Positions 50,901-60,305 of a stretch of 64,000 nt of DNA are shown here, in pieces. The position numbers were made by a program, and so were the translations under genes. Origin of the DNA: JACCVL01 sp963695375 (lineage in GTDB: Bacteria > Actinomycetota > Actinomycetes > Propionibacteriales > Nocardioidaceae). The DNA lies in contig OY968767.1 in assembly GCA_963695375.1 (NCBI GenBank), forward strand, positions 372,001-436,000. The letters run 5' to 3'. Below the pieces are notes generated by a model that saw only the letters and a list, made by a program, of their open reading frames with translations, had not been told where the DNA came from and did no database searches. The stretch's first letter is position 1, and each line of letters begins with the position of its first letter.

Positions 50901-52454
50901 GTGGCAGACGAGTCGATCCAGTTGCGCGACCAGGTCGGGGTCCTTCGCCGACGCTGGCGGGTGCTGGCGGTGACAGTCGCGCTGGCTCTTACAGCGGGGG
51001 CGCTGTTGGTGGCGCTGCTGCCGAAGACCTACGTCGCGACCACTGAGCTGCGGCTGCTGGACGACCCGCTGACCTCCGACGCCCTCACCGAGGAGGAGGT
51101 CGCGACCGAGGCCCGCGCGGTCACCTCCTACGACGCCGTGGCCCGCGCGGTCGCGACCCTCGGACTGCAGGAGTCCCCGGAGGAGCTGTTGGACAGCGTG
51201 GCCGTGGCGCCGGACGAGACGGGAGCGGCGGTGCTGAGCATCGCGGTGACCCGCGGCTCGCCGGGCGAGGCGGCCGACATCGCCAACACCCTCGCGAACA
51301 CCTATCTGGACGCCACCGGGGAACGCGCGCTGGACCGGCTGACCGAGCTCGAGACCCGCATCGACGAGCTCAACGCCACCATCGTGCGGCTGGACGGGGA
51401 GATGCAGGACGCCGGGAGCCCGCAGGCCTTCACCGAGCTGCAGTTCGAGCGCCGCCGGGCCCGGGCGGAGCGCGCGCTGCTCGCGAATGCACGCTCGTCC
51501 ATCGTGCTCAACCAGGGCATCGAGTCGCAGACCGGCGAGGTGGTCGCGCCGGCTTTCGCGCCGTCGACGGCCGCGTCTCCCAAGCCGGTCCGGACGCTCG
51601 GCCTGGCCCTGGCGGTGGGCCTGATGCTCGGTGCCGGCTTCGCCTACCTGCGGGAGTACTTCGACGACGTCGTCCGCTACGAGGGGAACCTGACCAAGAC
51701 CCTCAGCGGTCTGGCGGTGCTCGGTCGAATCCCGCACCTGCGCCGCCGGGACCGGCGGGAGCCCACCACGCTGACGGCCCCCGGGACGCCGGCCAGCGAG
51801 TCCTACCGCGCGCTCGCGGCGAATGTCCGCCATCTGCTGAGCATCCGGACGCCCGCGTCGCCACTGCCGGGTGCGAACGGGCACGAGCAGCGACCCGGCC
51901 AGATCCTGGTGGTGTCGTCGGCGTCCACCGCCGAGGGGCGCACGGCCACCGCCATCAACCTCGCGGTCGTCGCCGCCCGGTCGGGCATCCGGACGATCCT
52001 GATCGACGCCGAACTGCGCGAGCCGCACGTCGGAGCTCTGCTCGAGCTGCCCTCCGGCCCCGGCCTCGCCGACGTGCTGGCCGGCACGGCGCCGGCGAAG
52101 GACGCGCTGGTCAACGGGCGGGTCGACAACCTCGCGGTGATGCCCGCAGGGGACGCCTCAGCGAACCCCGCCGAGCTGCTCTCCTCGCCGCGTCTCGCCC
52201 GGCTGCTGACCAACGTGGCAGAGCGCGCCGATCTCGTCGTCGTGGACAGCCCGCCGGTGCTCGCCGCCGCGGACACCCTGGAGATGGCCCGCCGAGCCGA
52301 CATGACGGTGCTGGCGGTCCGCGAGGACGTGTCGCGGTGCCGGAACGTGACCGAAGCCGTGGACCGGCTGCGCCAGGTCGGTGCCACGGTTGCCGGCGTC
52401 GTGCTCATTGACGTGAATCGCCATCGACGCTCCACCAGCCGGGCTAGCCTGTAA
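50901..52454 (+). CDS. Wzz chain-length / CpsD-like co-polymerase fusion with degenerate P-loop
   Basis: This 517-residue protein has a Wzz domain (membrane helices at about 20-42 and 219-237, enclosing a coiled outside region) and a C-terminal BY-kinase-like ATPase (from about residue 330). The Walker A reads SSASTAEGRTATAINLA; the usual GEGKT lysine is R347. The A' motif is ILIDAELREP (usual D-x-D-x-R becomes D-x-E-x-R), while Walker B (LVVVDSPPV) looks intact. The C-terminus lacks a tyrosine cluster, ending RHRRSTSRASL. Wzz/CpsD proteins control polymer length and export. Kinase activity here is doubtful. GGAGGGTCC precedes the GTG at 50901. Confidence 0.88.
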   Translation: MADESIQLRDQVGVLRRRWRVLAVTVALALTAGALLVALLPKTYVATTELRLLDDPLTSDALTEEEVATEARAVTSYDAVARAVATLGLQESPEELLDSVAVAPDETGAAVLSIAVTRGSPGEAADIANTLANTYLDATGERALDRLTELETRIDELNATIVRLDGEMQDAGSPQAFTELQFERRRARAERALLANARSSIVLNQGIESQTGEVVAPAFAPSTAASPKPVRTLGLALAVGLMLGAGFAYLREYFDDVVRYEGNLTKTLSGLAVLGRIPHLRRRDRREPTTLTAPGTPASESYRALAANVRHLLSIRTPASPLPGANGHEQRPGQILVVSSASTAEGRTATAINLAVVAARSGIRTILIDAELREPHVGALLELPSGPGLADVLAGTAPAKDALVNGRVDNLAVMPAGDASANPAELLSSPRLARLLTNVAERADLVVVDSPPVLAAADTLEMARRADMTVLAVREDVSRCRNVTEAVDRLRQVGATVAGVVLIDVNRHRRSTSRASL

Positions 52455-52520
52455 CCGGACCGTGGTCGCGCCAGGGAGGCCCTGACCGCGGGGGGGCGGG
52501 ACGCCTCCGGGAGCGGCTGA

Positions 52521-53474
52521 ATGGTGGAGCGGACGGACGACCTGCGGGGGGTTGAGCTGTCCCCGGGACTGCTGCGCGCACGGGAGGCGGTCCCCGGCCA
52601 GGCCCGCCGGCTGCTGAAGTCCGGTGCTCGTCACTACGGCGGCCTCACCGCCGGCCATCGGCCACCGCCCGACTTCCTGATCATCGGGGCGAAGAAGGCC
52701 GGCACCTCGTCGCTGATGAACTGGCTGCTCCGGCACCCGGCGGTCGAGCGGATGTTCCCGGCGGCGGAGCGGGTCAAGAGCCCGCACTACTTCGACATCA
52801 ACTACTGGCGCGGGCCGCAATGGTACCGCTCGCACTTTCCGACCGCGGCGGCTCGGCGCCGGCACGGATCCCGGGTCGGCGCTGCGACGGTCGTCGGGGA
52901 GGCGAGTCCTTACTACCTGTTCCACCCTGCCGCCGCGGAGCGGGCCGCCGGGCTGCTGCCGGACGTCCGGGTGATCGCGCTGTTGCGGGAGCCGGTGTCT
53001 CGGGCCTATTCGAACTACTGGGACCGGCGGGCGTTCGGGACCGAGGACCTGCCCACCTTCGAGCAGGCCATCGACGCCGAGCCGGCTCGGCTGGCCACCG
53101 TCGACCAGGACCGGCTGCTGACCGACCCGCGGTACTACTCGGTTCATCACGATCATCACAGCTACGTCGCCCGCGGCGGCTACGCCGAGCAGCTGCGCCG
53201 GTGGACCGACCATGTGCCCCCCGAGCGGATGCTCGTCCTGCGCGCCGAGTCGCTGTTCACCGACCCGGTGGCGACCTTCGCCCAGGTGCAGCGCTTCCTC
53301 CAGATCCCCGTGCAGGATCGGCTGGCCCTGTCGCCGTTCAACGCGCGCAAGCGGCCGCCGATGGACCCGGACACCCGGGCCCGGCTGACCGAGCACTACC
53401 GGCCGCTGAACGCCGAGCTCTACGACCTGCTCGGCTGCGACCTCGGCTGGGACGCGGCGCAGCACCGCGTCTGA
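52521..53474 (+). CDS. Sulfotransferase family protein (1 of 4)
   Basis: This is a PAPS-dependent sulfotransferase of 317 residues with the 5'-phosphosulfate loop LIIGAKKAGTSSLMNWLLRHPAV and the 3'-phosphate motif VIALLREPVSRAYSNYWDRR. These match carbohydrate (heparan-type) sulfotransferases. The C-terminal RARLTEHYRPLNAELYDLLGCDLGW is the usual end. No membrane segment is present. It sits 66 bp downstream of the Wzz/CpsD gene and probably acts on the lipid-linked or cytoplasmic glycan. Acceptor unknown. Confidence 0.9.
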   Translation: MVERTDDLRGVELSPGLLRAREAVPGQARRLLKSGARHYGGLTAGHRPPPDFLIIGAKKAGTSSLMNWLLRHPAVERMFPAAERVKSPHYFDINYWRGPQWYRSHFPTAAARRRHGSRVGAATVVGEASPYYLFHPAAAERAAGLLPDVRVIALLREPVSRAYSNYWDRRAFGTEDLPTFEQAIDAEPARLATVDQDRLLTDPRYYSVHHDHHSYVARGGYAEQLRRWTDHVPPERMLVLRAESLFTDPVATFAQVQRFLQIPVQDRLALSPFNARKRPPMDPDTRARLTEHYRPLNAELYDLLGCDLGWDAAQHRV

Positions 53475-53688
53475 CAGCCGGGCCGAGCGGCCCGCCCGCC
53501 CGTCGGCTGGATGCCGGGTATCGGCATCCCCCGTCCGGTGGGGACTCCCCGCCGTTCGGGCGGAGGCACCTGGTCGTCCGCCTCTAATCACAGTGAGTAG
53601 TTGATCCGTCGCTCTAGGTCACAATGCAATGGGCTCCTCGAACCCGCCCGCTCGTCCCCGTGCCCCGCACGGCCCCGAGGAGATCCCC

Positions 53689-55098
53689 ATGAAGCGTCGA
53701 CACTTCCTCTCAGCGATGGGAGCCGGAGCCGCGGCCACCGTCCTGCCCGCCGGCTCCGCCGCCGCCCTGTCCGGTCAGTCGGTCACGAAGGCGTCGCTCC
53801 AGCCGCGGATGGCCGACGCGGTGTGCCGAAACTACATGGTCAACACCAAGATCTTCTACGCCACCCAGGTCTACCAGCACACCGACGCGGTCATCGACCT
53901 GCTCACCGAGCTCGGTGCCCGCAGCGTGCGGGAGCGGGTCACCACCGGTACCTCCCTGGGCACTCGGGCACAGCTGTACGCGATGCCACGGCTGGCCGCC
54001 CAGGGTGTCAAGTGGCACGCGACCGTCGGCAACCTGGAGGACTGGCGGAACGCCACCGCGGTCAACAAGGAGGCCATGCAGTTCCTCGCCTCCCGCTACG
54101 CGCCGCTGGTCGACGGTGACCTCACCCAGCTGATGCACTCCTTCGGCGGCTGCAACGAGATCGACGGTCCCGGGCGGGACGGGAAACGCGACCCGGAGTG
54201 GGCCGCGCACGCTCGGATGATGCAGCGCGCGCTGTGGGAGCAGTCCAAGGCCATCGCCGCCACCCGGGACGTCCCGGTCGCCGGTCCGTCCACCCGGACC
54301 GACTTCGACTACCGCAAGGCCGCTCAGCTCGGTGACCTCAGCCAGTTCTCGGAGCTGGGCAACGGCCACCTCTACAACAAGGGCAAGAGCCCGACCGGCG
54401 AGATCGACGAACACCTGCAGATCCTCCAGCCGGTGTTCCCGGGCATCAACCGCTACATCATGACCGAGACCGGGTACAACAACTCACCACAGACGAACCA
54501 GGGCCGGACCGTCCCGGAGTTCGCCTCCGCGATCTACGCCGTCCGCGGCATCTGCGACTTCTTCAAGCGCAACACGATCTACGGCCGGTTCGAGCTGCTC
54601 GACGACCCGAACAAGATCGACTACACCAACCAGAACACGATCAACCAGACCGCCATCCGCGACGCGCACTTCGGCCTGGTCGCGATGACCAAGGACACCG
54701 TGGCCGCGTCCACACCGGACACCTGGCGGAAGAAGCCCGAGTTCTACGCCACCAAGAACCTGCTGCGGCTGCTCGCCGACCCGGGGCCGGACTTCACCCC
54801 GGAGGCCTACCAGGTCGACCTGGTCGGGGGCAGCCCCGACCTGCACCACCTGCTGCTGCAGAAGCGCAACGGCAAGCACTACCTGGTGCTGTGGCGCGAC
54901 GTCGACGTGTGCACGATCTACCCGGACGGCAACCCGATCGAGGTGGCCAAGACCCAGGTCACGGTCAAGATCGGCACCCGGCGCCCGATCGCGGTCTACG
55001 CCCCCAACCGTCAGACTCAGGCGATGCGCACCGCCTCGCCCCGCTCAGAGTTCACGATCAGCCTGCGCGGGGACCTCAAGGTCGTCGAGATCGGCTGA
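53689..55098 (+). CDS. Tat-exported glycoside-hydrolase-like protein (paralog 1)
   Basis: This 469-residue exported protein has a twin-arginine signal, MKRRHFLSAMGAGAAATVLPAG, and a TIM-barrel domain of glycoside-hydrolase (clan GH-A) style. Asn-Glu (E157) in HSFGGCNEIDG would be the acid/base, and E260 in TETGYNNSPQ the nucleophile, about 100 residues apart. A C-terminal beta domain ends the protein (KHYLVLWRDVDVCTIYPDG; the last residues are DLKVVEIG). It is a close relative of the protein at 57794-59230. The start at 53689 is supported by GAGGAGAT. Cutting, trimming or binding the polysaccharide outside the cell is inferred. Confidence 0.82.
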   Translation: MKRRHFLSAMGAGAAATVLPAGSAAALSGQSVTKASLQPRMADAVCRNYMVNTKIFYATQVYQHTDAVIDLLTELGARSVRERVTTGTSLGTRAQLYAMPRLAAQGVKWHATVGNLEDWRNATAVNKEAMQFLASRYAPLVDGDLTQLMHSFGGCNEIDGPGRDGKRDPEWAAHARMMQRALWEQSKAIAATRDVPVAGPSTRTDFDYRKAAQLGDLSQFSELGNGHLYNKGKSPTGEIDEHLQILQPVFPGINRYIMTETGYNNSPQTNQGRTVPEFASAIYAVRGICDFFKRNTIYGRFELLDDPNKIDYTNQNTINQTAIRDAHFGLVAMTKDTVAASTPDTWRKKPEFYATKNLLRLLADPGPDFTPEAYQVDLVGGSPDLHHLLLQKRNGKHYLVLWRDVDVCTIYPDGNPIEVAKTQVTVKIGTRRPIAVYAPNRQTQAMRTASPRSEFTISLRGDLKVVEIG

Positions 55099-55184
55099 GC
55101 CCCCGGCCGTCGCCACGGTCGGGCCACCTAGGATCGACGACTGGTCCGCACCCCGCCGCCGGGCCGCGCCCGGTGAGGAGATCG

Positions 55185-56447
55185 ATGAGCATCATGCGCT
55201 CGGGGAGTCGACGCGTAGACCTCGACTCGGCGGACGCACGCCTGCACGCGTACGTGCAGCGGGTGTGGCTACCCGACGACCGCACGGACTCGCCGGTCGC
55301 GGTGACGCTGGAGTCGGCTCCAGCGGGTCACGTGATCGCCGAGCAGTACGCAGTGCTGCCCCACCCGAGGGCGCCGCGCTTCCTCGTGCCGCTGGAGTCG
55401 CGCGCAGTCGCGGCGGCGTCGTTTCGGGGCTACAGCGCCAGCCGGGCGCGGGTCTCGCGGCTGCTGCGGAACACCGTGGGGACCGGCTTCGCCACCGGCA
55501 TCGCGCAGCGGATGCTGCGGCACCGACTGGTGGTCAGCGTCGACCGTCGCTTCCCGCGGGACCGCTGGGCCGACGTCCTGGTCCTGCAGCACCTGGCCGA
55601 GGTGCTGGGCCGGCCCGGAATCCGGGCGCTGGTGGCCGTCCGTCGGATCAACCCGAGCGCGAAGCCCACCCTCCAGCTGTTCGATCAGGACGGCATGCCG
55701 GCCGGGTACGCGAAGCTGGGACCCACCGAGCCGACCAGGCGGCTGGTCCGGACCGAGGCTGCTGCGATGGCGGCGCTGCGCGGTCGGCTGGACCGGGTGA
55801 TCGTCCCGGAGCTGCTGGCGAGCGGCGACTGGGGCGAGACCGCGTACGCGGTCGGGGCACCGCTGCCGAGCGCGATCCGGCGCTGGCACGAGGGTCCGGA
55901 CGCGACCGCGTCCGCGCTCGCCGAGGTGGCTCGGTCGACGGAGACCAGCAGCGGCCCGCTGGCCGGTTCGTCGTTCGCCGCCCGGCTGCGCAGCGATCTG
56001 GCCGCCGTGCCCGCCGGTGACGACGTGGCTCCGGTCCTCGCGGCGTGGTTGGCGCGGCTGGAGCGCGACCCCGCGCCGATGGAGTACGGCCGGATGCACG
56101 GTGACTGGATCGCGAACAACCTCGGTCGACTGGGAGACCGGGTCGCCGTCTGGGACTGGGAGCACAGCGTGGACGACGCTCCGGTGGGCTTCGACCTGCT
56201 GCACTGGCGGTTCCACCGCGCACTGGACCGCGACGGCCTGCCCGCCGCTGTGCGGGCCGTCGACGCCGCCACCGGCAGCCTCGGGCTGCTCGACGTCCCC
56301 GAGGGGTCCCGGCGGCTGGTCGCCTCGACCTACCTGCTGGACATGTTCATCCGCTGGACCCGGCTGGCCGTGGGCAACGGCGCCTGGAACCCGAAGTGGT
56401 ACCCGGGCCTGCTGCTCGTCGCTCGGGAACGGGACCGCGAGCGCTGA
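55185..56447 (+). CDS. APH-fold phosphotransferase-like protein
   Basis: This 420-residue protein has a C-terminal phosphotransferase domain. The catalytic loop is HGDWIANNLGRLGDR (H305, D307, N311), followed by VAVWDWEHSVDDAPVGFDLLHWRFH as the metal-binding Asp region. It has a distinct N-terminal part (about 170 residues, many Arg, no recognised fold). It is a different sequence from the APH-fold kinase at 29948-31015. Encoded inside the polysaccharide locus, it may phosphorylate a sugar or lipid carrier, but the substrate is not visible. The ATG at 55185 has GAGGAG upstream. Confidence 0.78.
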   Translation: MSIMRSGSRRVDLDSADARLHAYVQRVWLPDDRTDSPVAVTLESAPAGHVIAEQYAVLPHPRAPRFLVPLESRAVAAASFRGYSASRARVSRLLRNTVGTGFATGIAQRMLRHRLVVSVDRRFPRDRWADVLVLQHLAEVLGRPGIRALVAVRRINPSAKPTLQLFDQDGMPAGYAKLGPTEPTRRLVRTEAAAMAALRGRLDRVIVPELLASGDWGETAYAVGAPLPSAIRRWHEGPDATASALAEVARSTETSSGPLAGSSFAARLRSDLAAVPAGDDVAPVLAAWLARLERDPAPMEYGRMHGDWIANNLGRLGDRVAVWDWEHSVDDAPVGFDLLHWRFHRALDRDGLPAAVRAVDAATGSLGLLDVPEGSRRLVASTYLLDMFIRWTRLAVGNGAWNPKWYPGLLLVARERDRER

Positions 56448-56453
56448 CCGCGA

Positions 56454-57635
56454 TCAGGCGAAGTCCGCGATCGCGTCGGCATAGATCCGCTCGATCCGCG
56501 GCAGGTCGACCGTCGGCGAGTAGCGCTTCTCGTACGACGCGCGCGCCCGCGCCCGCCGGTCCTCCCATTGACCGGGATCTGCTGCCACCGAGTTCAACAC
56601 CGCCGCCAGCGCGTCCGCGCTGCCCGGCTCGAAGGCGACGCCGGAGTCGTCCTCGCGCACCCAGGCGCTGATGTTCTCCAGGTCCGAGATGACGACCGGC
56701 GTGCCGACGGCGAGGCTGCGCAGCGTCACCAGCGGGCCACCACCCTCGTACCACTCCGACGGCACGAGGACCGCCCGAGCACGACCCATCAGCTCGAAGA
56801 CGTCCGCCTCGTCGATCCAGCCCTCGAACGACACCGACGGGTCCTGCCGCGCCCGTTCCTCGACCAGCCCGCGCTCCGGACCGTCGCCGACGATGCGCAG
56901 CCGGAGATCGCCGTGATCGCACCGCTGCCAGGCGTCAAGCATCGTCCGCACGCCCTTGATGTCCATCACCCGGCCGGCGAACGCGACGTACGGTTCGGAG
57001 GTCCTGTCACCGGTGGCCACCCCCGGGTCGGGCACCGAGTTCGGCTTGACGACGACCCTGTCCGCGGGGATGCCGTCGCGGATCAGCAGCCCGCGGGAGA
57101 AGTCGGTCAGCGCGAGGTAGCGGGTCACCGAGCGCTCGAGCGTGCCGATGCCCCGGTGCAGCACCAGCCCGGCCGTCAGCGCCGCGCTGGCCCCGAGGCT
57201 GTCGTGGTAGCAGCGGTGCCGCACACCGGACAGCTTCAGCCGGCTTCCGACACAGTCCTCGCAGAGGTGGCCGTCCCGATGGCAGATCGCCGCGATGCAC
57301 GTGTAGCGGTAGCTGTGCAGCGTCGTGACGGCCGGGACCCCCCGCTTGTGCGCGGTCCGGAAGACCGCCGGCGACATCAACGGGAACGGCGTGTGCACGT
57401 GCACGATGTCGGGCCGGAACTGGCCGATCAGCCGGTCCACGTCCTTGCAGGCCTCGACGTTCCACACCGCTTTCAGCCCGGCGCGGACCGGGCCCAGCCC
57501 GAGCTCCTCGGTCGCCGGCAGGGTGTACTGCCGCACCTCGTGCCCGGCGTCGGCCAGCAGACCCGCCTCGTGGGCGAGCACCTCCATCGCCCCCCCGAGG
57601 CTCTGGTGATGGTTGTGCAGCTGCAGGACCCGCAT
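56454..57635 (-). CDS. GT4 family glycosyltransferase
   Basis: This 393-residue retaining glycosyltransferase has the GT-B fold. The N-terminal domain reads MRVLQLHNHHQSLGGAMEVLAHEAGLLADAGHEV, and the C-terminal GT4 core has VAFAGRVMDIKGVRTMLDAW, LRIVGDGPE, VLVPSEWYEGGGPLVTLRSLAVGTPVV and FEPGSADALAAVL, including the E-x7-E-type motif. Four clustered Cys (CIAAICHRDGHLCEDC) may bind a metal, a feature seen in some polysaccharide GT4 proteins. It is the only glycosyltransferase in this part of the locus, so others must lie beyond the window. Confidence 0.92.
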   Translation of the reverse strand: MRVLQLHNHHQSLGGAMEVLAHEAGLLADAGHEVRQYTLPATEELGLGPVRAGLKAVWNVEACKDVDRLIGQFRPDIVHVHTPFPLMSPAVFRTAHKRGVPAVTTLHSYRYTCIAAICHRDGHLCEDCVGSRLKLSGVRHRCYHDSLGASAALTAGLVLHRGIGTLERSVTRYLALTDFSRGLLIRDGIPADRVVVKPNSVPDPGVATGDRTSEPYVAFAGRVMDIKGVRTMLDAWQRCDHGDLRLRIVGDGPERGLVEERARQDPSVSFEGWIDEADVFELMGRARAVLVPSEWYEGGGPLVTLRSLAVGTPVVISDLENISAWVREDDSGVAFEPGSADALAAVLNSVAADPGQWEDRRARARASYEKRYSPTVDLPRIERIYADAIADFA

Positions 57636-57793
57636 CGAGCTCCCCAGGATGTGAACGGACACGTGGCGCCGGCGGCGGCCGGGGTGCCGCCCAGTATGCG
57701 GGCCGCAACCACCCGAGGGGGAAAGCGGCCCCCACGCCGCGCCGCCTGAACTACCGTGGCCGGAGCGGGCAGGTCACGAAAGGGGAGGATCCG

Positions 57794-59230
57794 GTGGCTG
57801 ACACCTCCCGGCGCGCGTTCCTCGCGCTCGGGCTGGGGGCCGCCGCGGCGATCGGGGCGGCCGCCCCCGAGCGCCTGCCCGACCCCCGGCCCTACCTGCG
57901 CTGGCTCGACGGGCTGTCGCTGCCGGTGATGCCCGCCCGCCCGGCGGACGCAGTTCTCGACGCATACGCGGTCAACACCAAGCTGTTCTACGCCTCCCAG
58001 GTCTACGGCCACACCGAAGCCGTGGTGGACCTGCTGACCGAGCTCGGGGTGCGCACCGTGCGCGAACGGGTGACCACGGGCACCTCGCCGGGCGCGCTGG
58101 CCCAGCGTGCGGCCATGCCACAGCTGGCCGAGCGGGGCATCCGCTGGCACGCCACGGTGGCCGAGCTGGACGACTGGTTCCGGGCCGAGGCCGCCACCCG
58201 GGCGGCGCTGGCGGTGCTGACCGGCTATCACGCCCGTGCCGTCGGCGGCGACCTGTCGGTGCTGCTGCACTCGCTGGGCGGCTGCAACGAGATCGACGGA
58301 CCCGTCGTGGACGGCCAGGTCGACCCGGAGTGGCCGGAGCACGCCCGACTGATGCAGACCGAGCTCTGGCAGCAGGTGCAGGCGAATCCCCTCACGGCGG
58401 GGATTCCCGTCACCGGGCCGTCGACCCGCACCGACGTGACATTGGAGCGAGCCGCGATGCTCGGCGATCTGTCCGCCGTCAGCGACTGGGGGAACGCGCA
58501 CCTGTACAACCGGGGTGGTAGCCCGACTCGCTACGTCGACCGGCAGCGAGAGATCCTCGCCCCGGTCTTCCCCGGGGCTCGCCGGTGGTTCTTCACCGAG
58601 ACCGGCTACAACAACGCACCCGAGGACGACAGCGGCCGCACCGTCCGGGAGAGCGCTGCCGCGACGTACGCGGTCCGGGCGATCTGCGACTACTTCGTGC
58701 GGGACTGCATCTGGGGTCGGTTCGAGCTGCTGGACGACCCGGACCCGATCGACTACACGAGTCAGGAGTCGATCAACCGGACCGCAGACCGACAGGCACA
58801 CTTCGGCCTGGTGGCGATGACCGAGCCGACGGTCGCGGCCGCGACGCCGGACACCTGGCGGAGGAAGCCCGAGTTCGTCACCACCCAACGCTTCCTGCGC
58901 CTGCTGGCCGACCCGGGTCCGACGTTCCGGCCGGATCCACTGCCCCTGTGGGTCACCGGCGGGGACTCGGACCTGCAGCAGGCACTCGTCCAGAAGCGCG
59001 ACGGACGGCACTACTTGCTGCTCTGGCGAGACGTCGACGTCGCGACCACGTTCCCCGACGCCCGGGCGATCCCGGTCCCGGCAACCCGGGTCTCGCTGCA
59101 TCTGTCCACCTCGCGCCCGGTGGCGGTCTATTCGCCCCGGCGCCAGGCCGAACCGGTCGACGTGCAGCCCCCCGGGCAGGCGGTGCGGGTGGACGTCGGC
59201 GGTGACCTGATGGTGGTCGAGATCGGCTGA
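57794..59230 (+). CDS. Tat-exported glycoside-hydrolase-like protein (paralog 2)
   Basis: This 478-residue paralog of the protein at 53689 shares the same architecture and most motifs: SRRAFLALGLGAAAAIG as Tat signal, HSLGGCNEIDG (E166), TETGYNNAPEDD (E269), CIWGRFELLDDPDPIDYTSQESINRT, TPDTWRRKPEF, and the end DLMVVEIG. GTG start with GGGGAGG upstream. Its N-terminus differs (PDPRPYLRWLDGLSLPVM). Two copies in one locus suggest that each trims a different linkage or that one has a regulatory or binding role. It is divergent from the GT4 gene with a 158-bp gap. Confidence 0.83.
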   Translation: MADTSRRAFLALGLGAAAAIGAAAPERLPDPRPYLRWLDGLSLPVMPARPADAVLDAYAVNTKLFYASQVYGHTEAVVDLLTELGVRTVRERVTTGTSPGALAQRAAMPQLAERGIRWHATVAELDDWFRAEAATRAALAVLTGYHARAVGGDLSVLLHSLGGCNEIDGPVVDGQVDPEWPEHARLMQTELWQQVQANPLTAGIPVTGPSTRTDVTLERAAMLGDLSAVSDWGNAHLYNRGGSPTRYVDRQREILAPVFPGARRWFFTETGYNNAPEDDSGRTVRESAAATYAVRAICDYFVRDCIWGRFELLDDPDPIDYTSQESINRTADRQAHFGLVAMTEPTVAAATPDTWRRKPEFVTTQRFLRLLADPGPTFRPDPLPLWVTGGDSDLQQALVQKRDGRHYLLLWRDVDVATTFPDARAIPVPATRVSLHLSTSRPVAVYSPRRQAEPVDVQPPGQAVRVDVGGDLMVVEIG

Positions 59231-59345
59231 ACGGTCGGACTTCCGCCACCGCCAAGGGAGCGTCCGCGCCGCCGCACTAAGATCTCCCCGCTGGACGCAG
59301 GGGCGTCCGGCCACGCCGACCCGGTCCGAGGAGGAGCTTCCGCCG

Positions 59346-60248
59346 ATGGCTGCAGCGTCATCCGGTCCGGACCTGGTGATCGCCGGTGCGGCCCGCAGCG
59401 GCACGTCCTACCTGGCCGCACAGTTCGCCACCCACCCCGAGATCGACCCCGGGCAGGTGAAAGAACCGAACTACTACAGTCGCCGGTTCGACCGCGGTCC
59501 GGAGTGGTACGAGGGGCTGTACGAGCCGCGCCGGCCCGGACTGCTGCGGCTGGACGCGAGCACGTCCTACACCTCGCCGCGCTACCCGGAGGCGCTGGAC
59601 CGGCTGATCGCTGCCTCCCCTCGAGCGGTCATGGTCTACTCGGTTCGGCATCCGATCGAGCGAGCCGTCTCGCACTACCTGCTCCGCCATCACTACTTCC
59701 ACATCGAGCCCGGGGTCACGTTCGGCGCCGCCCTGGCCGGCAGCGACTACTACTACGAGGGCAGCGACTACTCGCACTGGCTGGGCCGGCTCACCGCCGG
59801 CTTCGGCGAGCAGCACGTCCTGCTCGTGCCGTTCGAGCTGGTGACCGCTCGCCCGGAGGAGGCTTCGGCCGCGATCTGTCGACTGCTGGGTGTGGCCCCG
59901 CCGCGGCCGGCTCCCGAGCGGGCCGAGCGGCATCGCAACTCCGTGGTGGTCTACCGGCACGAGCTGACCCGCCGGGCGGCTCGACGGCTGCGGCAGAGCC
60001 GCGCCTATCCGAAGCTGCGGTCCGCACTCGGTCCCAGCCGGCTGCGCCGGACGCGACAGGTGTTCACCCGTCGACCCGAGCTGCCGAGCACCGAGCAGGC
60101 ACTCGCCTCCTGCACCCCCCAGCAGCACGAACGGCTGCGGCAGGTCCACGAGCGGGCCGCCGGCGCCGTGCACGGCTACTTGGTCGCACAGGATCAGCGC
60201 CTGGGGCTCGCCTGGGCCAAGCTGTCCTTTGCCGCCGAGCAGGACTGA
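59346..60248 (+). CDS. Sulfotransferase family protein (2 of 4)
   Basis: This 300-residue PAPS-dependent sulfotransferase has the loop LVIAGAARSGTSYLAAQFATHPEI and the 3'-phosphate motif MVYSVRHPIERAVSHYLLRH. KEPNYYSRRFDRGPEWYEGLYEP and LDASTSYTSPRYP match the carbohydrate sulfotransferase group. The C-terminal QQHERLRQVHERAAGAVHGYLV differs from the first copy, so they are not recent duplicates. ATG with GAGGAGG upstream. Confidence 0.88.
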   Translation: MAAASSGPDLVIAGAARSGTSYLAAQFATHPEIDPGQVKEPNYYSRRFDRGPEWYEGLYEPRRPGLLRLDASTSYTSPRYPEALDRLIAASPRAVMVYSVRHPIERAVSHYLLRHHYFHIEPGVTFGAALAGSDYYYEGSDYSHWLGRLTAGFGEQHVLLVPFELVTARPEEASAAICRLLGVAPPRPAPERAERHRNSVVVYRHELTRRAARRLRQSRAYPKLRSALGPSRLRRTRQVFTRRPELPSTEQALASCTPQQHERLRQVHERAAGAVHGYLVAQDQRLGLAWAKLSFAAEQD

Positions 60249-60305
60249 CCCGGGCCGGCGGGCCGCGGCCGCAACGAGACGACGCCCCCCAGACGGAGGT
60301 CAGCG

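Noticed and set aside
49812..52028. Open frame continuing upstream of the metallophosphoesterase, giving a 1472-residue protein
   Set aside because: The extension is antisense to cysQ's upstream gap and the Wzz/CpsD gene, is low in recognisable motifs, and the signal peptide with a good ribosome site begins at 49811.
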